Positions 48,750 through 60,000 of a stretch of DNA of 64,000 nt are shown in pieces; the stretch's first letter is position 1, and every line of letters begins with the position of its first letter. Source of the stretch: Rotaria socialis (Eukaryota > Rotifera > Eurotatoria > Philodinida > Philodinidae); NCBI GenBank assembly GCA_905331475.1, contig CAJNYU010001961.1, positions 216,213 to 280,212 on the forward strand, in the 5' to 3' direction. A program made the translations under genes and the position numbers. Under the pieces are notes generated by a model, which worked only from the letters and a program-made list of their open reading frames with translations, was not told the origin of the DNA and ran no database searches.

Positions 48750-49355
48750 TCACCATTATCATTTATCACAGATCCGGTTAATGGTATTCGATTACAATGT
48801 CTTTTATATATAGGAGCTAGTAATACATTTATTCACATGTCAACATTATCGAAAATTCGACATAATCCAATTAAATGAATAAAAGCTAAGTATACATTGG
48901 CCGATGGTAATACCACAATGGATATCGATGGAAAATTTGAAATTAATATTCAAATAGGAAATATTCGAACGAGCATTATTGCATTAGTATCAAAATCTTT
49001 ATCAACATTATATATAATAGGTCGAGATTGGATAAGTAAGTATACAGTCGATATTTGCCAATCAAGTAAATTAATTATCATCTACACAACACGATCATCA
49101 GCTACTATATCAATGGATGATAATATGGACGAGCATACTTTTGATCTACGATTAGTTAACAACATAGTATTAAAACCACAACATGAAACAATTGTTCGAC
49201 TTAAATCATCTATTTCTTCGTCTTCAAACGTGATTTTTCATCCTAATCGTAATATCCAATATCAAAAACTTATTGCTATTCCGAATGCTCTATTATCTAT
49301 ACAAAATTATGAAACGCATGTTACAATTGCTAATCCAACAAATAAAATATGTTGA
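48750..49355 (+). pseudogene. Retropepsin region, active site lost
   Basis: Different frame from gag. LQCLLYIGASNTFIH corresponds to the retropepsin LxDTGAS site, but the catalytic Asp is replaced (YIGAS). The flap and the ILGRDW-like segment appear as YIIGRDWISKYTVD. A stop at 48876-48878 interrupts it. Confidence 0.75.
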
Positions 49356-49718
49356 ATACCTATTCATACTAATATTGTTTTTCTTTACCGTACAACCGTT
49401 AAATATTCGTTGTTATAGTATCAATTCATGTTTAAACAATGACCAACGGTCATTGAATGAACAACAATCAGAAGATACGCATGATTCGACAGAAGCTACA
49501 TTTGATCAATTGTTAGATCACATTCAAGATCAAAATCAAAGATACGTAATTCATCAATTGTTAACTAAATATAAGAAGATTTTTGATACATCTATACATT
49601 CGATTGCTAAAATTTCTGCTCCACCAATGATTAAAACTGGATTAAATCTGCCAGTCATTCTCGTGTTTATCGTACAAATCCAATTAAACAACAACATATT
49701 TCGACAACTATTGATGAT

Positions 49719-50930
49719 ATGTTGAAATCTGGACAAATTCAAAAATCATATTCTAGTTGGCCCTCACCGGTAATCTTAGTGAGAAAAAAAGATGGAACTT
49801 ATAGATTTGTTATCGATTATCGTCAACTAAACAGTATTGCCAAACGAGATAGTTATCCTTTACCACGAATTGAAGAAATATTGAACAGATTGAATGATAA
49901 GATTTATTTCTCGAAACTTGATTTAAAAACCGGATACCATCAAATACCGATTCATTCATCCGACAAAGTGAAAACCACGCTTGTTACTTGCAATGGTATA
50001 TTCCATTTTAATCTAATGCCACAAGGATTAAAAAATGCACCATCTAGCTTCCAGCGTATAATGCATGAATTGTTGGTGAATACAAGATGAGATTTTTGTT
50101 TAGTATATATTGACGACGTTACCGTATTTTCTCAAACATTCCATCAACACGTTGCACATTTGAATGAAATTTTTTCGGTTTTATACAATGCCAATCTACA
50201 ACTTAATCCACAAAAAGATTCTCTTTTTAAAGATGAAATCAATTATTTGGGCCACACAATCAATCAACAAGGAATTCGACCACTTCAAGACAATGTTGAA
50301 TCAATTATTAAATTACCAACACCAACAACACCAAAACAAGTCCATTCATTCGTTCAAGCTGGCAAGTATTATCGCGACCATATCGAAAATTTTTCAAAGA
50401 TTGCTGCACCATTATATCCTTACACAAAGAAGAACGCCATTTGGAAAGGTTGGACACCACAAATGGAAAACGCATACAATGAACTCAAACGCCGACTTAC
50501 AACATCACCAGTATTTCTCAATTTTCCCGATGATAAATCACCACTTGTATTATCAACGGAAGCTTCGGGTTACGGCATGGGCGGTGTTTTACGACAAATA
50601 ACACCAGAGGGATCAAAGGTAATAAAATATGTTTCGAAAAAATTTAATATAGCATAAAACAATATTCTAAGACCGAAAGAGAATGTTTAGCATTAGTATG
50701 GTGCATATGTAAATTGAAATAATATATTTGGGGACGACCCATTCAGATTGAAACTGATCATTGCCCACTTTGTAGTTTTAATAAAAAGAAATTTTAAAAT
50801 TCGAGAATCGAGAATCGAGCGTTGGCAATTACAATTGTCGGAATACGACATTACAAAAATCACTTATAAACGTGGAAAATGTAATTGTGATGCCGATTTA
50901 GTATTACGTTTTCCATATGATGAGGCTGAT
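49719..50930 (+). pseudogene. pol: Reverse transcriptase and RNase H, disrupted
   Basis: RT motifs in order: PSPVILVRKKDGTYRFVIDY, FSKLDLKTGYHQIPI, FNLMPQGLKNAPSSFQRIM, a TGA stop at 50088-50090, then LVYIDDVTVFSQ (the YxDD catalytic site) and YLGHTINQQGIRP. RNase H begins PLVLSTEASGYGMGGVLRQ, with Glu where the first catalytic Asp is usual, followed by stops at 50655 and beyond, and ends near WQLQLSEYDITKITYKRGK. Confidence 0.9.
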
Positions 50931-51369
50931 ATTGGCGATGAAGAACATTCCATGCGTGTTCGACATTATACACAACTATCTGATAATCATATAGCTGCTT
51001 TACAAATCAATGTCATTACAAGATCAAGAGCGAAACAAATATCAATGAAACTGTCCGTACCATCTCCGTTTACATCTTCACCATCGAACATCATCACAAG
51101 ATTCAGAACGAAAAAAGTTAATATCTCACCTGATTTCGATACAACACCTGTTCCATCTTCATCAACAACACCTACCATAGTCTTGCCTTCATCGTCATTA
51201 ATTGATTTTAGTATTGATCGAATTCGAAATGATCAAATGAATGACATTTATATTCAGACAATAATACAAAAGATCAAAGATGATCCTCGAAAATATTTGA
51301 ACGATGTTGTTGATCAACAAATTTTATATAAATTAGTTACAAGAAATGGTCACACGAAAATTAAATGAC

Positions 51370-52240
51370 CATGGATACCAATGTCAATGGTTCCAGACAT
51401 TCTATCCGCATACCATGATCATCCACTTAGTGGGCATTTTGGTGTCATTCATACGTATAATTAAATAAAGGATAAGTTTTATTGGGTTAAGATGTAGAGT
51501 TCTACCAAACAATATATTCGTTCTTGTACATAATGTGCTCAATTTAATGTACAACGTCGAAAGAAGCCTGGATTATTACAAAAGGAGCCACCATCCGAAG
51601 GTGTGTTTGAATTAATGCAGATGGATTTTTGGAAAGCACCTATTCGATATTCTGATGGCAACCAATATGTATTAATAATCATTGATCGATTATCTAAATA
51701 TGTTTCTGCCCGGGCATTATCATCAGAAAATGCCAGAGACGCTGCCGAGATACTATTTGAAGACATTATATTGAAACATGGTGCAATTCGATTTATACAA
51801 TCCGGCCAAGGTTCTCATTTCATAAATGAACTATTGTCGGTAATCACACAATTAACTGGTTGTAAACAGGTATTTTCAATTCCGTATCACTCCATGTCGA
51901 ATGGTCAAGTGGAACGATTTAATTCAATCTTTTGTGATCAAATCAAGAAATATTATCATGATAACATCAATGATTGGGATATCTATTTGCAATCGATTGT
52001 TTGGGCATATAATTCGAGTATTCACTCTGTAACTGGTTTTATTTCATATGAATTAGCATTTAATCGTCAACTAATATCACCGTTTGAATTTCCATCATCT
52101 GAAATTACAATGTTAAAACCACACGATTGTTGGGGGAAAAGCAAACAAATTCAAGCAAGTGGTCATTCATGCAGCTCAATTCAATATCAAACAACAACAA
52201 CAACTGAGTAAGTGACGATACGACAAAGGACGAGCCAATC
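51370..52240 (+). pseudogene. Integrase, disrupted
   Basis: The zinc-binding domain is partly readable (HHDHPLSGHFG, with stops) and the core begins QMDFWKAPI with the first Asp. The second position reads IQSGQGSHF instead of the usual SDxGxxF, so the second catalytic Asp is lost, and the Glu is present in SNGQVERFN. The frame ends shortly after SYELAFNRQ. A remnant of a C-terminal domain (LDPRYHGPFRIIK-like) follows near 52300. Confidence 0.85.
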
Positions 52241-52972
52241 CAATATACTCATTAGATGAAATTGTATGAATAAAAATATTGTCTGGTCGTTCGAAACTAG
52301 ATCCTCGATATCATGGTCCATTTCGTATTATAAAGAGAATTACTGACGTCAAGTATTTCGTTGAACATACACAAGACCATTATCAAAAAGAAGAATATGT
52401 CAACAATTTTATTCCATTTTACGAGCGAAGTTAAAATTGTTCGATACAACACATTATCAACTGAATACGAAAATCGTGAAATTCCATAGTTTACAATATT
52501 CAATACAATAATTTTGAAAAAAATTTGACTTACAACATTTCTATTATATTCAATCGATTATACTGGCGTGATCATCCATTGCCAGAAGAATAGCTAGTCA
52601 AACATTTTATTGATCTATATATACAAGTGGCAGTTTACTGGTCTATATGTATCAAAGTTTATAATCGACACTCAATGTGAAACAAATTATTTCATTTGGT
52701 CAATAGGAAAAAAACAATGCATATCGAACGACATGTTGAATTTTCCGGATACGTTTTCTCTCAACACTTCTATTTATATATCTACTGCTTTTCATAGATA
52801 TATAAATCACATGATTTCGTTTTATTTTTTGTCGTTATACTCATTAACCGTTTAATCTATTTCGATTTATATTCGATATTTTTTTCTCTCTTCATATTTT
52901 TTCTTCGTTATTACATTAGTTTTGTTGTGGTCATGTTTTCTGTCGATAAGCAGATAGAGCGCTCATCCGCCG

Positions 52973-52984
52973 TGGGAAAGGAGG
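52973..52984 (+). other. Polypurine tract
   Basis: TGGGAAAGGAGG directly abuts the TG of the 3' LTR, the expected priming site for plus-strand DNA synthesis. Confidence 0.75.
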
Positions 52985-53159
52985 TGTTAGAATAGATGAT
53001 TAATCACCTTTTCTTTCCCTTGTTCGTTGTTATCGTATACATTGATTCTGTGATTTCTCTTCTCTTCGATGTGAAGAAGAATGTTCCTTTAGCCTCATAT
53101 ACGTATATGTATATATCTATATGGATGGTTTTCTTCTTGGGGAGAGGTTCTTAGGGACA
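52985..53159 (+). repeat. 3' LTR
   Basis: 175 bp, TGTTAGAATAG...GGGACA, the partner of 46945-47115. Confidence 0.9.
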
Positions 53160-53162
53160 TTT

Positions 53163-53881
53163 AAAAAAAGCTGTTAGCGCAATTCCTTCGGGATTAAAAT
53201 GTGAAACACGACGTAACTGTTAATTCTTATCATAAAACAGTAATGTTCTATCTATCTCCGGACACTTTTTTTCATTATACTTTAATACATCACCTATACG
53301 GAGAAAATGGAGGCACTCATAGATTTTGTCCATATTGTAACACTCTCTGATGCTTACCTGTACGGAGACAAGATCCATGACAGTCTATGGCGAAGTCCAG
53401 ATATGTTTGTCCCGGTGTATCAAAGCTATAGTTAGGGGCTTAAATAAACTGTGAGGTACGACACCTTCCTGCTTTGTTTTTTTCTACGGGAAATAAAATG
53501 TTACACCACACCACTCCTTTCAGATTTTCAGGCATCGGGGATCCACATCCTCCCTGTCTTAGAGGCGAATCTACCCATGGTCATAACTCCATCTATGTAT
53601 ACTCCCTGCATTCCTAATACCGTGTGTGATGGATCGGAAGCCTGTCTCTCAGGGTCTGCGAAAGGAAATTAACTAATTGGGTCGAATTAGTTAATTAATC
53701 GAAATATCGGCGGAAGGAATTTAAATTCCTAGTGTTAGCACTTGAATTCTCCTTCACGTATCCGTAACGGTCTGTGATGGTCTCCGAAGTCGTCTGTCAC
53801 GGTCTGTGGGGGGAGGGGGTGGTGGGTACAAATTTCTACCTTAAACACTTCAATACTCCTTTCAGGTCGTGTTTCACAAAA
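53163..53881 (-). mobile_element. HINE-like element, copy F (tandem, first)
   Basis: Head AGCTGTTAGCGCAATTCCTT with hairpin, tail TTCAGGTCGTGTTTCACAAA. 719 bp. It begins within four bases of the LTR element's end. Its tail runs without a gap into the head of copy G. Confidence 0.7.
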
Positions 53882-54217
53882 GCTGTTAGCGCAATCCCTG
53901 TAGGATTAAAATGTGAAACACGATGAAACTTCTTTTCTGGAATTCGTCTATCACGGTCACTGATGATATGTAGAACTTCTGTGTCACGGTCTGTATCATG
54001 ATGCATGAAGTCTCTAGTAACCATCACAGACCGTTACAGAGAATCCAGACACCATCACAGATCGTTACAGAGAAATTTAATAATAATTAATTAACTATTT
54101 ATTAATTAATTAATCAATTAGTTGATTAATTGATTTTTCTGTAACGGTCTGTGGGGGATGGGTCCTAATTTCTACCCTATATACTTCAACACTCCTTTCA
54201 GATCGTGTTTCGCAAAA
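53878..54217 (-). mobile_element. HINE-like element, copy G (tandem, second)
   Basis: 340 bp with head AAAAGCTGTTAGCGCAATCC and tail GATCGTGTTTCGCAAAA. Internal ACCGTTACAGAGAA... and ...TTTCTGTAACGGT form a large hairpin around AATTAATTAA repeats. Closely resembles copy H. Confidence 0.7.
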
Positions 54218-54866
54218 TAAAGAAAAAGAAACACGTGGCGACAATATCTACCTATAACCTAATATGTGAAAGATCCCTAATAAATTCATCACTCTATCCC
54301 ATATTCTTATGAAAAAAGATTCAAATTTTATGCTTTTCATGTGATTTACAAGTTATATTTTTAATCTTTCGCTTCATAGCTAAAAGAGTTGTTGGATAAC
54401 CTTTCACAGGATGTTAATGATTACGAGACTTTATGTTGCGAAGACGAATATCATGCTAAGAAGCTACAATAGAAAACCTTGAAAAGCAGCTTTGCCTAAC
54501 TGGATAACCCATCATTTTCGACTAAAAAAAGCAAGCGACAGCGATAAGGAGTAGATACTGATCTTCACACATCTTCAAATATCCACCAAGGCCCATAGGA
54601 ATCCACTGGAATCCAGTAGAATCCAGAAGAATCCACTAGGATCCACAGAACCCACGAGGAGCTACCAGAATCCAAGGAGCCAGGAGCCGCTTTTCCCCCC
54701 TTGTAAAATATGTTAATTTATCATAAAACAGACATATTTTAGGAATAAAGAATTATCCTGATATTGAATAAAGAAAGATGTAATATTTTGGATGAACGGG
54801 AATTTTTTGAATAAATGCGCATATGAAAATTCCAAAAAAAGAATTTCAAATATATTCAAATCATAT
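54218..54866. other. Spacer with GAATCCA repeats
   Basis: At 54585-54707, short units CCACTGGAATCCAGTAGAAT repeat, ending AGCCAGGAGCCGCTTTTCCC; the same sequence is found inverted at 44426-44482. No gene. Confidence 0.5.
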
Positions 54867-55675
54867 AAGGTGCGCGTAAGGCAAAAATCGAGCAGAAAAG
54901 AAATCCAGGTCATTTATATATCAATCGATAGAGCCTTCAAAGCTGATTCAGAATATATGCTTTCCAAGTTCCTAGACCTCACTCGAGGAGAAAAAAGTGC
55001 GAAATACAAAATTTTTAGAAATCCCTAAAAATTCGGCTTTTTGCTATAAATTTTAGCATTAATACACTTTTAGTTAAATCTTTTTCAGTAAAAGTATCTT
55101 ATCCTAATAGAACACATAAAACTGCATTATTCAGATGAGTTTGTCGAAATTTCATCAATCCTGTAACCTTTACCTGGTTTAGCAAGACCTTCCTTTGGTT
55201 TTGCGAAGACCCTTACCTTGCAAACCTATCTTCTTTTTCTCTGTAAACGCTAAAATAAATCTTTTTATGTCATTCGAGTCGTTGGATGAATAAGAAAAAG
55301 CCACGTATGCTTTTAGCTGGGCTTCTTACCATTGTGGAGATAATTCACTTTCCCTGTCTACATTGATAAAAGGCTAAAAACCGGGGGCATATTTCGATAA
55401 TTTTCCGACAAACGTTTGACTTTTCCCCGTTAAGATGGAGATATTCGGAATCAGCATGTAATACTGCATCAGACAGTCTATACTTCTTCAAAATAAATTT
55501 ACCATCGAAGTTTACCCTGTACCCCTCCTCAGGTCTGTTTCACAAAATGNCTCGAGTGAGGTCTAGGAACTTGGAAAGCATATATTCTGAATCAGCTTTG
55601 AAGGCTCTATCGATTGATATATAAATGACCTGGATTTCTTTTCTGCTCGATTTTTGCATTACGCGCACTTGACAT
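54867..55675. repeat. Long inverted repeat with an N at one arm
   Basis: The arm at 54867-54990 (AAAAATCGAGCAGAAAAGAA through CAAGTTCCTAGACCTCACTC) is repeated inverted at 55552-55675 with almost no differences. The spacer is about 560 bp. An N at 55550 sits right at the inner edge of the second arm, so this may be an assembly join rather than a real foldback. Confidence 0.75.
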
Positions 55676-56555
55676 ATTTTCAGAAATATTTTTAAAACTT
55701 TTTCAAAGATTTTTCCAAATGCATCATTGAAAAAATGTGTAGATGTTTTTTACATATTTGTATGTTGTTTTAAATTTTGTAGAAATTTATGTTAAAATAA
55801 TAAGAAAAAATTTATGAGAAATATTTTTTTATATATCTAACAGAGTATAAGCATATTTTTTGGATGAATATTAGTTTCAATTTTTCCTGATGAAAGCTCT
55901 AAGCAGCTAAAGTTGTTTTAAGTCTTAATTTATCAAACTTCATTTCATTCTCTATGCACCTAATTTTATTCGTTCCGAATAGTATTTTCACTCGAACTTT
56001 CAATTGTAAGACTAGCCGAATGAATAATATATTCGACTCTCAATCAGAACATCGCAGGATCTAATCTTGGAGAACGCAGTAAGTTAGGAAAAAATGTCAC
56101 TATTTGATATCAGTTGCATTAAAGGGAACGCTCTCTCAAGAGAGCGAAGAACGTAACGGAAGAAGAATCCTTGATGACTGGCCAAGTATGATAAACAACA
56201 GAAAAAACGCAGAATAACACGTTACAAACGCGTAGAAATGTGCGCTTTTTACGATGTTTTTTTCGTTAAAATTTCGACGCGTTTTTGCACGTTTTTTCTA
56301 ATAGTTTGTCTGACTGGGTCACACCCACACCCACACCATCGCAGATTCATACCCTCCGATCGATTCTTTTCTTAGAACATTGCATACACTGCGTCGACCC
56401 ATGATGTAACTCTCGAATATTATTGCCGAATCACGATTTTAATACGATTAAACGCTACCGTCGGATGAAGTTATCGTGGTATTGTGCGTGATGAATGCTA
56501 CTAGGTGAAATAATTAGCCTTCCAGTATATTGCCAATCAATATCGTAAATAGCAA
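55676..56555. other. Spacer upstream of the second membrane protein
   Basis: Contains the second AACGCGTT-rich repeat (about 56205-56318) and ACACCCACACCCACACC (56321-56337), a telomere-like tract. The last 200 bases probably include the promoter of the next gene. Confidence 0.45.
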
Positions 56556-57470
56556 ATGCCTACTGCCAGACGTTGTTCAAAAATTTTCCAACCCCATAAG
56601 TATAAAGTGGTAATGGTTTTGTTTCTCATCACTGGACTCCGTATGTTACTAGTGAAATCCACGTATATTTCTATGAGTAATATTTTGCAAACAAGATGGA
56701 CTGATGGTGCTTTTTCAGAAACGCTGTCTCTTCTCTCACATAAAAGATCAGATTCTATATTACCGATGATCTGTTTCATTACGCGCGTATTTGGCAACCA
56801 AATTGGCTATTTGCGCGTGTTAGCACTTTCGTTATATCATAATGAACTTGATAATATTCGTTTGCTGATAGTAAATACAGATAGTAGCACAGATCTAACA
56901 GTACTAGCTCAAACAGTACAGCTCATAAACGAGCTTGTGCTTCGCAATGACTATGCTAAGCTTTTAGATTTAGGCATACCTTCCATGAAAAATGATTACG
57001 GTTATGAGTTAACCGATCGGGCTCTCGCATACTTATATAGAAAACATGCACGGTCAACCTCGGAATGTGACTATGTTATTTTTACAAATGCCGACAATTT
57101 CTATGTTCAAACCTTGGCACGAAAAATTCTACCATACATGAAGACTAAGCTAGATATTATTGCATGGGGATTTGTTTCACATTACAACTATACTCCTTAC
57201 TCCAAGGAACTCGTCACTTCAGAGAAACAATCAGTGCCAGGGATTGTAGATGATGGCACTGAAAAATGCATAAAAGTGGCACTTCAAAGAGGAGCCGTGG
57301 ACTTAGGAGCAGTAGCATACAGATTTCAATTTTTGTGGCAGCATAATCTATACTTTCGTAAAAAGAGTGACACTTATGAAGTGGATTCCGATGGAAAATT
57401 TGTAGAATTAGCAGCTCGACTAACGCATTCGACGGTACTATTAAGGCAAACACTATTTGTGCATCAATGA
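56556..57470 (+). CDS. Type II membrane protein, glycosyltransferase-like
   Basis: Intronless, 304 residues. A basic N-terminus is followed by one hydrophobic segment (about 18-31, VVMVLFLITGLRML), then a luminal domain. ICFITRVFGNQIGYLRVLAL and IRLLIVNTD look like the first strand and helix of a GT-A fold, and ECDYVIFTNADNFYVQTLARK resembles the DxD-containing metal site (here NADN). The family is not recognised with certainty. Like the 41993 gene it is intronless and surrounded by transposons; both could be foreign or lineage-specific enzymes of glycan synthesis. Confidence 0.65.
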   Translation: MPTARRCSKIFQPHKYKVVMVLFLITGLRMLLVKSTYISMSNILQTRWTDGAFSETLSLLSHKRSDSILPMICFITRVFGNQIGYLRVLALSLYHNELDNIRLLIVNTDSSTDLTVLAQTVQLINELVLRNDYAKLLDLGIPSMKNDYGYELTDRALAYLYRKHARSTSECDYVIFTNADNFYVQTLARKILPYMKTKLDIIAWGFVSHYNYTPYSKELVTSEKQSVPGIVDDGTEKCIKVALQRGAVDLGAVAYRFQFLWQHNLYFRKKSDTYEVDSDGKFVELAARLTHSTVLLRQTLFVHQ

Positions 57471-57753
57471 CCCGCCATTTTCTCCAGCACGAACCAGCAA
57501 AACATTCACAAAATATACTTTTGCAAGACGCAAGCGTAGGGTGAAGGTGTGGATGTGGATGTGGGCCAAGGTAGCTGGATCAAAAATATAAAAATCAGAA
57601 AATGTTTTCTCAAAACCAGAAAATGATCAGAAGCTACTTAGAAAGTGGCAGTTTTTTTGCAAATTCGTACCTCTTTCGCTAAAATACTGGCATCCAAATT
57701 TCTGCTGCAATTCTCTTCACTGACTGGAACTTGATTTTCAAACATATTGAAAT

Positions 57754-58092
57754 AAAGCTGTTAGGGCAATCCCTATGGGATTAAAATGTGAAACACGATG
57801 AAACTTCTTTTCTGGAATTCGTCTATCACGGTCACTGATGGTTTGTGGAGCTTCTGTGTCACGGTCTGTATTATGATGTATGAAGTCTCTAGAAAAGATC
57901 ACAGACTGCTACAGAGAATTCAGAAACCATCACAGACCGTTACAGAGAAATTAATTAATCAACTAATTGGTTAATTAATTAATAATTATTAAATTTCTCT
58001 GTAGCGGTCTGTGGGGGGAGGAGGCCGGGGGATGGGTCCAAAATTCTACCCTATATACTTCAACACTCATTTCAGATCGTGTTTCACAAAAA
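57754..58092 (-). mobile_element. HINE-like element, copy H
   Basis: 339 bp: head AAAGCTGTTAGGGCAATCCC, hairpin AATCCC TAT GGGATT, tail TTTCAGATCGTGTTTCACAA. It is nearly colinear with copy G, including the ATCACGGTCACTGATG and AATTAATTAA segments. Confidence 0.7.
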
Positions 58093-58703
58093 AGAAAGAT
58101 GATACAGTGAATAGCTCGGCTAGCTGATACGCAAGCATCAATAAAAGATACGAAATGTTGAGTTTCTATTTAAATTTAAAACGCATTCACAAGAACAAAC
58201 ACACCTAAATCACATACATTCTGCGTAGTTTAAGAAATCCAACAAGAAAAAAAAGGTTAAATCTCATGATCTCGGTATTGTTATTCATACTTCGCATCTT
58301 TTAGAATTTGTTCTAGGAAGTTTGTTTAAGATAACATATGCTAATAAAAACCTTCTCAGGAATAATTACGAATCACTTTTATTTTAAGTTGAGCATTTTC
58401 TGGTTTTATATTATCGGATTGCGATAATCGGACTATAAATGCTTCATATAACCAAAAATCAATTCGACTCCAGAATTTGAACGAGGAATATGAAAGATAA
58501 TTAATAGAGAAAATTGAGGAAACACGATTGATTTATTATGGTAATGGGTTATCATCAAGAGGGAAAGTCGGATCGCGGAATTGTGGGATCATATTGATCG
58601 CCACCGTATCCCGGAAACGAGAATATCATGAAAATAGGCAGGATCAGAAAGTGAAATGACCTAATCTTGCTTTCTTGGATAAAAGCGGCTATGCCAAAAC
58701 TAC

Positions 58704-58930
58704 ACTGAAAAAAATAAAGGTGTTGTACGGAACCTTTAAGGTTTGGTGGCACCTTATTAAACCCTTAGAGTTATGGTATGGACCTGCGAAACCTTTTGTA
58801 GGTTTAGTACTAGAAAAAGTTCGGTGCGATCGTTTTATAAGGTTCTGAAGTGACAGAGGTTTCTTACCATACTTTTGTGAAAGTCTAAGCTGAGTCAAGT
58901 TTCGTATGGAATCCTTGCACGTTTCGTAAT
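58704..58930. repeat. CACTGAAAAAA dispersed repeat
   Basis: Begins ACACTGAAAAAAATAAAGGT and contains GGAACC, GCGAAACC and AGGTTT motifs on both strands. A related sequence starts ACACTGGAAAAAAAAATAGC at 63883 and runs off the window (GGTTTCGCAGGCACTACGAA). Probably a DNA-transposon terminus family. Confidence 0.45.
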
Positions 58931-58944
58931 ATACCTCTAATAGG

Positions 58945-60000
58945 TGCCTCCAACTAAAAAATTGAAGTATTTTTCTTTTAAGTTGGCCATCACAATCCTC
59001 CCTGATGTACGCTTATCCTTAAAACTATCAATCTCAGCTATCCATTATAGACTTTTTAAATTCAATGTTTATATGAATGTACATTTAGAGCCAATGTCAT
59101 TGGTTTTTTTGCACATTGCCCAATGGAACTATTTGCCAGGTAATTTCATCTTTTGAATGACAATTTTTATTTTTCTGTTTTAGATTACACAATTCAAACA
59201 TTTATCTCAAGTTACATTCAATACTCACATTGTTCTTCATATCTTTGAGGTGAACAAATAGGACAATTTTACTTACAACAATTATATTTGTTTCTTCTGC
59301 TGTCATATATTACTAGAATTTATATTTGAAGTTATATTTTATATTGAAAGACTTACATTTCTTTCAAGTCATTTCATTCAACATTATTTCAGGTAATTCT
59401 ACATTTAACACTATAACTATATCGTTGTTTTATATTATTAGATCAAAATATTCGCTTCAGGTTTCATTCAACTTTCAAAAAGCTTCTTTCGTCCAAGGTG
59501 TTCACCTTAACAATATTTCAGGTAAATCTATCTATTTGGGATTACTGTATATCCTTCTTTCCTCTATTGTAAATTATTAGATAGAAATACTCTTCTCAAG
59601 CTAAATGTAAATCTGGAAACGCTTTGTTTCGTTCAACTTGCAGAACTGAAGAATATTTCAGGTAACTCAGCATTTTACATAATAACTTTCTTTTCTTTGT
59701 TGTAGCGTGTTATATATAAACTTTCGCTTCAAGCTAAATTTAACTTCCAAAATTCTTTTCTTCGCACAAATCACTATGCAACCGAGTGGTATTTCAAGTC
59801 ATTCTACATTGAACAATATAAGCGCTTTTTCATTGTTGTAGATTATTAATTGGAAATATTTACTTATAGCTAGCCTCCGCATATGCTTCTTTCATTCAGA
59901 TTGCCCAACTAAACAATTTGGCAAATAATTTCAACACGAAAACTACGATCATTTTTTTCTATTGCATGATTATTAAACCGAAGTATTGATATCGATATGG
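58945..60000 (+). repeat. Degenerate ~135-bp tandem repeat
   Basis: The phrase TATTTCAGGTAATTCTACAT and variants recurs near 59386, 59512, 59653 and 59788, with weaker copies near 59138 and 59924, a spacing of 126-141 bp. Each unit continues with a pyrimidine-rich stretch, TGTTGTAG or TATTAG, then GAAATATTCGCTTCAAGCTA-like sequence. Units are perhaps 65-80% alike by eye. Every unit thus carries a GT...AG segment of about 45-55 bp. Short frames share SLQxxFNFQ and LNNISG, but none is open across units. Confidence 0.65.

Larger units (their letters stand above)
46945..53159 (+). mobile_element. Ty3/gypsy-type LTR retrotransposon, inactive
   Basis: Near-identical long terminal repeats (46945-47115 and 52985-53159), both beginning TG and ending GGGACA, enclose gag, protease, reverse transcriptase, RNase H and integrase in that order, the Ty3/gypsy order. 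A purine tract (TGGGAAAGGAGG) abuts the 3' LTR. Multiple stops, frameshifts and catalytic changes show that the copy is dead. No clear target duplication remains (AATAAC... left, TTTAAA right); the right LTR touches HINE copy F. No envelope-like gene is recognisable between the integrase and 3' LTR. Confidence 0.9.

Noticed and set aside
52240..52972. Possible envelope gene between integrase and 3' LTR
   Set aside because: Only short frames (such as 52610-52855) with no signal peptide, fusion or anchor pattern that could be supported.
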